In this document: positions 1 through 5,628 of the stretch, piece by piece
Layout: each line of letters opens with the position of its first letter
How positions within the stretch are numbered: position 1 is the first letter of the stretch
NCBI GenBank assembly: GCA_030633795.1
Contig: DAOWCB010000109.1
Location: forward strand, 1-5,628
DNA: 5,628 nucleotides
Source of the DNA: Candidatus Aminicenantota bacterium
Lineage (GTDB): Bacteria; Acidobacteriota; Aminicenantia; Aminicenantales; Aminicenantaceae
Direction of reading: 5' to 3'
Translations under genes and position numbers: made by a program
The notes under the pieces: generated by a model
The model's database searches: none
Seen by the model: only the letters and a program-made list of their open reading frames with translations
What the model was told of the DNA's origin: nothing

Positions 1-886
1 AAAAGATGACCCATTAAAATATGCCACAGCACTTGTTTATCAAAACCTCTTCCAGAATCATCCCTATCAGAGGCCTATCTACGGAAAAGAGGAAATCATC
101 GAGGCGGCCACCATAGAGGAAATTCAAATATTTCATCAAAAATATTTCGTGCCGGCCAATTGTGCCTTAGCCATCGTGGGTGATTTCGACATGGAAGCGA
201 TGCAAGAAAAAATAAAATCCATGTTTGGCTATCTTGAAAACAATGGATTCATTCCCCCAAAATTCGACAAGGTCATCCCGATCAAAAAAAGTATCGAAAT
301 CGAAGAAGAGATGGATGTGAACATAGGGTATCTGATAATTGGGAAAATGGGCCCTGATTATAACAACGAAGACCATTATGCTGTGGATGTTTTGGTCGAG
401 GTTCTCGGCCGAGGTGTTATCCCTTTATTGAATCAACCTCTGAGAGGAAGAAGGGAACTCGTGGAAACCATCTCCATGGGATTTGGAGCTTACAAATACG
501 GAGGAGTCATATATGTCTACCTGACACTGGAACCCAAAAAGATAAAATCTGCAAAGCGTGAGGCTCGCAAATTCCTCAAGAATACCCGAAACCTCAATTA
601 CTCCAAAACAGACTATGGGGGTGATGCGCAATTCTATGCGCTGGATTATCTAGAAAGCGCAAAAAACCAGATCAAATATCGGTTTCATCGATCCCAAGAA
701 AAAGGCTTAAATATTGCTCTTGGCATGGTGACACACGCTATCCGGAGTGATGGGACGGACCGCGGCGCCTACATCGGGAATATCGAGAGTGTCACTTCAA
801 CGGACCTAAGAAAGGCTGCGGCTGAATACCTCAGCAAAGCTGGATATGTTTTCGTTTCCATTATTCCGACGAAAAACAAAAAATAA
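1..886 (+). CDS. M16B-family zinc metallopeptidase, probable catalytic subunit (5' end missing)
   Basis: The reading frame is open from base 2 to the TAA at 884-886, giving 294 visible residues; the true start lies left of the window. The GTG at 149 is an internal Val codon, because conserved sequence continues upstream of it. Fragment residues 20-28 (HPYQRPIYG) and 49-63 (FVPANCALAIVGDFD) are the hallmark end of an M16 N-terminal domain, and the rest looks like a peptidase M16 C-terminal domain. The HXXEH motif and the third zinc-binding Glu normally lie upstream of the visible part, so catalytic competence cannot be read here. Calling it the catalytic partner is an inference from the degenerate neighbour. 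At the place of the M16B Arg/Tyr pair it has Arg148 (443-445), but Glu155 (464-466) in place of Tyr. The stop is 11 bp before the next M16 gene, which implies co-transcription. Family members degrade peptides or process proteins, often in the periplasm; whether this one is exported is not visible. Confidence 0.9.
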   Translation, partial: KDDPLKYATALVYQNLFQNHPYQRPIYGKEEIIEAATIEEIQIFHQKYFVPANCALAIVGDFDMEAMQEKIKSMFGYLENNGFIPPKFDKVIPIKKSIEIEEEMDVNIGYLIIGKMGPDYNNEDHYAVDVLVEVLGRGVIPLLNQPLRGRRELVETISMGFGAYKYGGVIYVYLTLEPKKIKSAKREARKFLKNTRNLNYSKTDYGGDAQFYALDYLESAKNQIKYRFHRSQEKGLNIALGMVTHAIRSDGTDRGAYIGNIESVTSTDLRKAAAEYLSKAGYVFVSIIPTKNKK

Positions 887-897
887 GGCTTACACCG

Positions 898-2214
898 ATG
901 CTAACACGAAGGCTTTTATTGATCCCAATGGGATTATCTGTTTTTTTCTTCCTTTGTGTTCTGATTTTTCCGATACCAGCAGATATTCTTTTTAAAAATC
1001 AAGCAACAAAGGAAATCCTATCCAACGGCATGACTTTTATCTACCAGAAAGACGATTCATCCGCGATATCGGTTGTGAATATCTTGATCAAAGGGGGGAA
1101 ACGACAGGAGCCAGAGGGAAAAGAAGGAGTGGCCTTCCTAACTACACGCCTCTGTTTAGAGCTTCCCAGTCAACAGCTTTTGCAGCGATTGATGAATCAG
1201 GCTACAAACAGAACATATTTCTGCAGACACGATTTTTCGATTATAAGGATCTCCTGTCTCTCAGAACACCTTGAGGAAGCGATCAAACTAGCCACACAAA
1301 TCCTGAAAGATCCCCTGATCTCTGGATTGCGCATAGAAAGAATAAAGGAGCTCATGAACCACTACAGAAAACTAGAAGAAGATGAGCCGATAAACGTTGC
1401 TCATATATCCGCATTGAATTGCCTGTTTTTCGGGAGCCCGTATGCCGGATCGACCTACGGGACAGAAAAATCTCTGAAAAAAATCAAAAAGCGGGATGTG
1501 GAGAATTATTTCAATGCGTATGTTAAAGCAGGAAACATGATCGTCGCAGTATCGACAAACCTGGAAAAAGAAAAAACACTAAATATCATGCAGCCTTATT
1601 TCGAAGAGTTTCCAGAGGGAAAACCACAGGAGGCCGATCCCATCTCTTTTACTCCGGCAGAGGAGAAGAGCTCGTTTCTCGAAAAAGATGCAAAGCAGAC
1701 ATTGGTCTATATGGCATTCCCCCTTCCTGAAATATCAAAAAAAACCTACGTCTTGGCCACGATGCTCCAAAATCTTTTGGGAAAGGGGATAAACTCAAAA
1801 CTCTGGTCGTTGAGGACAGAAAAAAAACTTGCTTATATCGTCGATTCCAGAGCATTCCACATGAAAGAAGGAGGAATGCTCGAAGCCTATCTTGAAACAG
1901 ATCAAACAAAAAAAGATTTCGCTATCGAAGAATTGAAAAAGACTATCCAGGATCTTTATCAGAATGGCATTTCTGCCGAGGAGTTCAGCGTGACGAAGGT
2001 CTTTTCCAAAGGCATGGTCATCAGAGAAAACGAGACAAAGGATGCCAAAACCTACAACCTCGCCTTCATGGAAGCTCTAGGCTTGGGGTACGATTTCTTA
2101 AACAGGATACTGACCGAAATCGAAGCGACGACCCTCGAGGAATTTAACGCATTTATCCACAGGGTTCTGGACCAGGAAAATGCCGTATCGATAATAGTGG
2201 GCCCTACCCAGTAG
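898..2214 (+). CDS. M16B-family peptidase-like protein, non-catalytic subunit with N-terminal export/anchor segment
   Basis: This is a complete 438-residue protein of usual M16B length. Residues 1-5 are basic, and about 6-26 form a hydrophobic stretch ending near FPIPA, so it is a signal peptide or membrane anchor; the mature part is probably periplasmic. The M16 N-domain begins around LSNGMTFIYQ (41-50). Where active members carry HXXEH, this protein reads GVAFLTTRL (77-85): Phe80, Thr83 and Arg84 replace His, Glu and His, so it should not bind zinc. The middle motif SPYAGSTYGTEKSLKKIK (180-197) corresponds to HPYxRPxxG of the partner. The C-domain keeps LRTEKKLAY, with Arg306 and Tyr313, the Arg/Tyr pair known from non-catalytic M16B subunits. 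The ATG follows the upstream stop by 11 bp, with only a weak AAGG (885-888) as ribosome site, suggesting translational coupling. Function is inferred: it shapes the substrate chamber of a heterodimer with the preceding gene product. The 3' end overlaps the convergent gene by 11 bp. Confidence 0.9.
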   Translation: MLTRRLLLIPMGLSVFFFLCVLIFPIPADILFKNQATKEILSNGMTFIYQKDDSSAISVVNILIKGGKRQEPEGKEGVAFLTTRLCLELPSQQLLQRLMNQATNRTYFCRHDFSIIRISCLSEHLEEAIKLATQILKDPLISGLRIERIKELMNHYRKLEEDEPINVAHISALNCLFFGSPYAGSTYGTEKSLKKIKKRDVENYFNAYVKAGNMIVAVSTNLEKEKTLNIMQPYFEEFPEGKPQEADPISFTPAEEKSSFLEKDAKQTLVYMAFPLPEISKKTYVLATMLQNLLGKGINSKLWSLRTEKKLAYIVDSRAFHMKEGGMLEAYLETDQTKKDFAIEELKKTIQDLYQNGISAEEFSVTKVFSKGMVIRENETKDAKTYNLAFMEALGLGYDFLNRILTEIEATTLEEFNAFIHRVLDQENAVSIIVGPTQ

Positions 2215-3595
2215 CCGTAATTTCCTCAACTTCCTCCACTGTCTTGGGGATGGATTTCCCTAAAATCTGGCTGCCGTCCTGGGTTACGAGGATATCGTCC
2301 TCTATCCGGATGCCGCCAAAATCTCGATATTCCTCGACCTTTGCGTAATCAATAAACTGGTCGAACTTATTTTCTGCAGCCCACTGGTCGATAAGAGCCG
2401 GTATGAAATACACCCCGGGCTCTACTGTGACTACATGACCTGGTTCGAGTTTTTTGGCAAGTCTCAGATAGGCAAGGCCAAACTGTGAGTTTCTCTCGAC
2501 CGTGTGGTCATACCCCACAAAATCTTCACCCAAATCCTCCATGTCGTGCACATCCAGACCGATCATATGCCCCAATCCATGAGGGAAAAACAGAGCATGT
2601 GCTCCTGCCTGGACAGCCGCATCCGTATCCCCTTTCATCAATCCGGCTTCCTTTAGCCCAGAGGCGATAACCGCCGCCGATTGGAGATGAATGTCCTTGA
2701 ACATGATCCCTGGTTTTATGTTCTGAATGGCCGTCTCTTGAGCTTGCAGGACGACTTCATAGATCTGTTTTTGTTTCTCTGTAAACCTGCCGCCGACCGG
2801 AACGGTACGAGTAATATCTGAGGCGTACTTCATGGGCGATTCTGATCCGGAATCCATCACGAGGAGGTTTCCCTCTTCCAGTTGGTTCCCATGGTAATGA
2901 TTATGCAGAATTTGCCCGTTTTTCGTAAGGATGATCGGAAAGGCCATATGGCAATCTGAGGCCCCCATAATTCCTTCCATCTTGCCGACGATTTCATATT
3001 CGAAAACGCCAGTTTTCGCCATCTTCATAGCAGCGAAATACATGTCATATGTGACCTCATGGGCCAGCTCCATTTGTGCGATCTCCTCTGGTATTTTCAC
3101 ATTTCTTTGGGCAACCACGGCTTTGATAAACTCTTTTGACGCATACTTTTTTACAGAATCATGTTCGATTCCAAGCAGCTGGGCGACTTTCAAAACATTT
3201 TCTGGTCTGTACGGTGGGAGGTAGTGGATGGTTTTTCCCTTTTGTTGAGCCGTCTTGATTGTTTCCTCCAGTTGAGCAAGCGGAGCGGTCTCAGCAACAC
3301 CCACAAGAGCGGCCCTTTCTTTCATGCTGGGAAGAAGGCCCATCCAAATGATGTCTTCCATCTCGACATCATCTCCGAAAATCACATCTTTCTCTTGGTC
3401 CACATCCACGATGGCAGCCAAGAAAGGCATGTTCAAGCCAAAGAAGTAAAGAAAGGAACTATCTTGGCGGAAATAATACGGATTGGCCGGATAATTCATC
3501 GGGCTTTCTTCGTTTCCGAGAAACAGAAGCAGCCCCGATCCGATTTGCTCTTTGAGCCGTGCTCGACGCTCGACATAAATCTTGGAATCAAACAT
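2204..3595 (-). CDS. M24B metallopeptidase, prolidase-like (Xaa-Pro dipeptidase / aminopeptidase P family)
   Basis: This 463-residue cytoplasmic enzyme shows no signal peptide. It should cleave the bond before proline or hydroxyproline using two metal ions. Numbering runs from the ATG at 3593-3595. An aminopeptidase-P N-domain (about 1-160, with FRQDSSFLYFFG at 42-53) precedes the pita-bread catalytic domain. All five expected metal ligands are present: Asp248, Asp260 (SDITRT), His343 (HGLGH), Glu392 (VEPGVYF) and Glu432 (GIRIED); His339 and His350 fill the other conserved histidine positions. The two Glu ligands are 40 residues apart, as I recall for human prolidase and unlike the shorter spacing of E. 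coli PepP. Arg378 sits 14 residues before the first Glu, where human prolidase has its carboxylate-binding Arg398. This favours dipeptidase activity, although database annotation may say aminopeptidase P. The ATG is preferred over the TTG at 3599-3601 because AAGGAG lies 7 nt before it and only 1 nt before the TTG. It lies downstream of hypD on the same strand. Confidence 0.92.
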   Translation of the reverse strand: MFDSKIYVERRARLKEQIGSGLLLFLGNEESPMNYPANPYYFRQDSSFLYFFGLNMPFLAAIVDVDQEKDVIFGDDVEMEDIIWMGLLPSMKERAALVGVAETAPLAQLEETIKTAQQKGKTIHYLPPYRPENVLKVAQLLGIEHDSVKKYASKEFIKAVVAQRNVKIPEEIAQMELAHEVTYDMYFAAMKMAKTGVFEYEIVGKMEGIMGASDCHMAFPIILTKNGQILHNHYHGNQLEEGNLLVMDSGSESPMKYASDITRTVPVGGRFTEKQKQIYEVVLQAQETAIQNIKPGIMFKDIHLQSAAVIASGLKEAGLMKGDTDAAVQAGAHALFFPHGLGHMIGLDVHDMEDLGEDFVGYDHTVERNSQFGLAYLRLAKKLEPGHVVTVEPGVYFIPALIDQWAAENKFDQFIDYAKVEEYRDFGGIRIEDDILVTQDGSQILGKSIPKTVEEVEEITATG

Positions 3596-3602
3596 GCTCA
3601 AA

Positions 3603-3608
3603 CTCCTT
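3603..3608 (-). promoter_or_regulatory. Ribosome binding site of the M24B peptidase gene
   Basis: Read on the - strand, AAGGAG is followed by 7 nt and then ATG (3595-3593). An in-frame TTG at 3601-3599 lies only 1 nt from this site, too close for initiation, so the site decides the start in favour of the ATG. Confidence 0.75.
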
Positions 3609-3627
3609 CTTCATAAAAGTAAATACC

Positions 3628-3657
3628 ATCATATACCAATCCCTTCTCGAGACACAA
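3628..3657 (-). promoter_or_regulatory. Possible sigma70-type promoter for the M24B peptidase gene
   Basis: On the - strand, TTGTGT (3657-3652) and TATGAT (3633-3628) are separated by 18 bp. The -10 box matches the consensus at 5 of 6 bases and the -35 box at only 3 of 6. Transcription would begin about 25-30 nt before the ATG, leaving a short leader that contains the ribosome site. The place is sensible, because the hairpin element just upstream separates this gene from hypD. The match is weak enough to be chance in an AT-rich gap. Confidence 0.3.
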
Positions 3658-3667
3658 TAATTAATTT

Positions 3668-3724
3668 GGGGACAGGTACCGAATTATAGAAATTTGAGAA
3701 GAATGCAATTCGGTACCTGTCCCC
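3668..3724. repeat. REP-like inverted repeat with GGGGACAGGTACC core
   Basis: Two perfect 18-bp inverted arms lie at 3668-3685 and 3707-3724, separated by an A-rich 21-nt loop. Each arm contains the palindrome GGTACC (3675-3680 and 3712-3717). A weaker symmetry continues outward: left flank 3651-3667 resembles the reverse complement of right flank 3725-3738 with gaps, so the element may reach about 3651-3740. From memory, GGGGACAGGTACC palindromes are dispersed in many bacterial genomes and flank RAYT/Y1-type transposase genes; no transposase is present here, so this would be a non-autonomous copy. It lies 19 bp past the hypD stop codon. It could fold in the hypD transcript and protect or attenuate its 3' end, but there is no following T-run to make it a standard terminator. 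Confidence 0.8.
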
Positions 3725-3746
3725 GATTTATTTTGTCCCAGATTTA
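3718..3746. repeat. Short imperfect direct repeat at the right edge of the hairpin element
   Basis: TGTCCCCGATTTA (3718-3730) recurs as TGTCCCAGATTTA (3734-3746), with 12 of 13 bases identical and a 16-bp period. The second copy ends inside the hypD stop codon (TAA on the - strand, 3746-3744). It may be a partial second copy of the element's end or a slippage duplication. Confidence 0.55.
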
Positions 3747-5628
3747 AAAAGAGAGGTGTTCGGTTCTGTGGATGATTTCGTTCTGGAGTTCGAGACTCAG
3801 GTCCACGAAATAGTCGCTGTAACCGGCCACTCTCACGATCAAATCCCTGTATTTTCCTGGGTGTTTTTGGGCATCACGCAGAGTATCCACACTCACGACG
3901 TTGAACTGAACGTGGTGGCCGTCCATCTTGAAATAGGAACGGACAAGATGCGAGAGTTTATCGATCCCTTCTTCGTCTGCCAAAAGGTGGGGAGTGAATT
4001 TCTGGTTGAGGAGGGTACCTCCTGTGCGCACATGATCCATTTTCCCAACAGACTTAACCACAGCTGTCGGGCCCAATCTATCAGATCCTTGAACAGGAGA
4101 AACACCCTCGGAGAGAGGCTCTGTGGCTTTTCTTCCATCGGCTGTGGCACCGATGACATTCCCAAAATAGACATGAACCGTGGTAGGCAGAAGGTTTATC
4201 CGGTAATTTCCTCCTTTGGTATTGGGTCTCCCGTCCACCGCTTCGAAATAGGCTTCAAATATGGACTTCATGATATCATCCGCATAGTCCTCATCATTTC
4301 CGTATTTGGGAGTTTTATTCAAAAACCTCTGACGCAGCGTCTCATTTCCTTCGAAGTTGCTCTTTAGAGCTGTGAGCAGACGGCGCATACTGACATGTTT
4401 TTGGTCATACAAATTGTATTTTATCGAAGTCAGGATATCGGTCATGCTCCCAAGGCCCACTCCCTGGATGTAGTTGGTGTTGTAGCGCGCTCCGCCATCA
4501 TGGTAGTCCTTTCCTGTAGCGATACAGTCATCGATCAAAAGGGAAAGAAAAGGAGTGGGAAGATATTCTGCGTACAGTCGCTCTATGATGTTATTGCCCG
4601 TAACCTTGATATCGACAAAATGCCTCAACTGTTTTTTAAATGCATCAAAAAGTTCGGCGTATGTCGCAAATCTTTCCGGGCTTCCGGTCTGAATGCCGAT
4701 AAGTTTGTCTGTCCGTGGGTCCACACCATTGTTCAAGGTGATCTCGAACACCTTGGGCATATTGAAATACCCGGTGAGGATGTAACTCTCTTTTCCGAAG
4801 GCCCCGGTTTCCACACATCCGCTGGTCCCGCCATTCCGGGCGTCTTCGATCGATTTCCCCTGACGCACAAGCTCTTGGACGATGGCATCTGAGTTGAATA
4901 TCGATGGTTGTCCAAAACCTGTCTTCACAATCTTCAAGGCTCTTTTCAAGAACTTATCCGGGTTTTTTTTGCTTATCTGGACCATAGAACTAGGTTGGAG
5001 AATCCTCATTTCCTCCACCACATCCAGGATAAGATATGAGAGTTCATTCACGGCGTCCGATCCATCAGGTTTGACTCCTCCGGTGTTGATCAGGGCAAAA
5101 TCCGTATACGTACCGCTTTCTTGAGCCGTCACACCCACTTTAGGCGGGGCAGGTTGATTGTTAAATTTCACCCAGAAGGCTTGGAGGAGTTCTCGGGCTT
5201 TTTCTTCAGACAGAGTTTTATTTTCCCTTTCTTTCTTGAAAAAAGGATACAGATGCTGGTCCAACCTTCCGGGATTAAAGGAATCCCATGTGTTGAATTC
5301 GATGATCACACCTAGATGAACAAACCAATAATACTGGAGAGCTTCCCAAAAATTACGAGGAGCATTGGCAGGTACTCGCGAACACACCTTCGCAATCATT
5401 TCCAGCTCCTTCTTCCTTTTGGGATCTTTTTCCCTTTCGGCCAACTTTTCTGCTTTTTCTGCATGGCGGCTGGCATAATGAATAAGAGCATCGGCACAGA
5501 TGTCCATGGCAATCAGTTCTTCCCTTTTTTTATAAGCTTCAGGATCATTCAAGAAATCCAGCTTTGCCAAACTCTCCTCGATGTCTTTTTTAAAATCTAC
5601 AAATCCTTTACGGTAAATTTTGTCATCC
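3744..5628 (-). CDS. hypD: Glycyl radical enzyme, trans-4-hydroxy-L-proline dehydratase (5' end missing)
   Basis: This enzyme dehydrates trans-4-hydroxy-L-proline to (S)-1-pyrroline-5-carboxylate by radical chemistry in the anaerobic cytoplasm. There are 627 visible residues, from DDKIYRKGF at the window edge to the TAA at 3744-3746; a TTG at 5568-5570 is internal, since the frame stays open and conserved upstream. About 163 N-terminal residues are missing. Fragment numbering: Cys271 and Glu273 lie in GGTSGCVETGAFGKE (Cys codon 4815-4817), and radical Gly602 lies in RVAGYSDYF (3822-3824). The Cys-Gly spacing is 331, equal to Cys434-Gly765 of Clostridioides difficile HypD as I recall it. With the same offset of 163, Asp115, Ser171, Phe177, Tyr287 and Thr482 coincide with its Asp278, Ser334, Phe340, Tyr450 and Thr645. 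His160 and Phe152 would lie outside the window. Automated pipelines may call it formate acetyltransferase or glycerol dehydratase. It needs a radical-SAM activase (HypE), not seen here. A prolidase-like gene follows downstream. Confidence 0.93.
   Translation of the reverse strand, partial: DDKIYRKGFVDFKKDIEESLAKLDFLNDPEAYKKREELIAMDICADALIHYASRHAEKAEKLAEREKDPKRKKELEMIAKVCSRVPANAPRNFWEALQYYWFVHLGVIIEFNTWDSFNPGRLDQHLYPFFKKERENKTLSEEKARELLQAFWVKFNNQPAPPKVGVTAQESGTYTDFALINTGGVKPDGSDAVNELSYLILDVVEEMRILQPSSMVQISKKNPDKFLKRALKIVKTGFGQPSIFNSDAIVQELVRQGKSIEDARNGGTSGCVETGAFGKESYILTGYFNMPKVFEITLNNGVDPRTDKLIGIQTGSPERFATYAELFDAFKKQLRHFVDIKVTGNNIIERLYAEYLPTPFLSLLIDDCIATGKDYHDGGARYNTNYIQGVGLGSMTDILTSIKYNLYDQKHVSMRRLLTALKSNFEGNETLRQRFLNKTPKYGNDEDYADDIMKSIFEAYFEAVDGRPNTKGGNYRINLLPTTVHVYFGNVIGATADGRKATEPLSEGVSPVQGSDRLGPTAVVKSVGKMDHVRTGGTLLNQKFTPHLLADEEGIDKLSHLVRSYFKMDGHHVQFNVVSVDTLRDAQKHPGKYRDLIVRVAGYSDYFVDLSLELQNEIIHRTEHLSF

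Noticed and set aside
149..151. GTG as the start of the first M16 gene
   Set aside because: The frame is open to the left edge and encodes conserved M16 sequence (HPYQRPIYG, then IQIFHQKYF) directly before it, so the GTG is an internal valine.
3599..3601. TTG as the start of the M24B peptidase
   Set aside because: AAGGAG lies only 1 nt upstream of it but 7 nt upstream of the in-frame ATG at 3595-3593.
3668..3724. Rho-independent terminator of hypD
   Set aside because: The stem is strong, but the loop is 21 nt and no T-run follows it on the - strand. The core sequence looks like a dispersed REP-type repeat instead.
3668..3746. CRISPR repeat or attachment site
   Set aside because: There is one inverted pair and one short imperfect direct repeat, with no regular repeat-spacer series, cas gene or integrase.
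3756..4892. Long + strand open frames opposite hypD (3756-4367 and 4395-4892)
   Set aside because: They are antisense to a strongly conserved gene, have no recognisable domain, and are explained by the codon pattern of the real gene. The same applies to + frames at 3161-3616 and 2931-3224.
5568..5570. TTG as the start of the glycyl radical enzyme
   Set aside because: Nineteen further in-frame codons run to the edge without a stop, and the HypD alignment requires about 180 residues before this point.
3744..5628. Pyruvate formate-lyase, glycerol/diol dehydratase or choline trimethylamine-lyase identity
   Set aside because: PFL has adjacent catalytic cysteines and a different glycyl motif. The SGCVETGAFGKE and RVAGYSDYF motifs plus all visible substrate-contact residues fit HypD instead.

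Overview
The window holds four protein-coding genes in two convergent pairs. Two of them run off the edges. On the + strand there is a tandem pair of M16 (insulinase/pitrilysin-type) metallopeptidases. The first (left edge to 886) is cut at its 5' end, and the second (898-2214) is complete. The second has lost the HXXEH zinc site but keeps an Arg/Tyr pair in its C-terminal half. This is the usual layout of a two-subunit bacterial M16B protease, with one catalytic and one non-catalytic subunit. The second protein has an N-terminal export or anchor segment, so the complex probably acts outside the cytoplasm.

On the - strand, a glycyl radical enzyme (3744 to the right edge, 5' end missing) is followed downstream by an M24B metallopeptidase (2204-3595). 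Residue by residue, the glycyl radical enzyme matches trans-4-hydroxy-L-proline dehydratase (HypD), not pyruvate formate-lyase or a diol dehydratase. The M24B enzyme resembles prolidase (Xaa-Pro dipeptidase) in its C-terminal catalytic half. Together they suggest a pathway: imported proline- or hydroxyproline-containing di- and oligopeptides (collagen-like material) are cleaved to free Pro/Hyp, and Hyp is then dehydrated to 1-pyrroline-5-carboxylate. P5C reductase (not in the window) would convert that to proline. The exported M16 pair next door would fit a peptide-scavenging lifestyle, but nothing in the sequence shows that it works with the other two.

The 148-bp gap between the two - strand genes carries a perfect 18-bp inverted repeat (3668-3685 / 3707-3724). 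Its GGGGACAGGTACC core is, as I recall, typical of REP-like elements linked to RAYT (Y1-type) transposases. It is the only mobile-type sequence seen. The 3' ends of the two gene pairs overlap by 11 bp (2204-2214). There is no gene-free stretch longer than 300 bases.

The organism is a bacterium. The oxygen-sensitive glycyl radical enzyme indicates an anaerobe or facultative anaerobe that ferments amino acids or peptides. Base composition looks moderate by eye. The M16B pair plus REP-like repeat would suit an uncultured lineage such as Acidobacteriota/Aminicenantes, but that placement is a guess.
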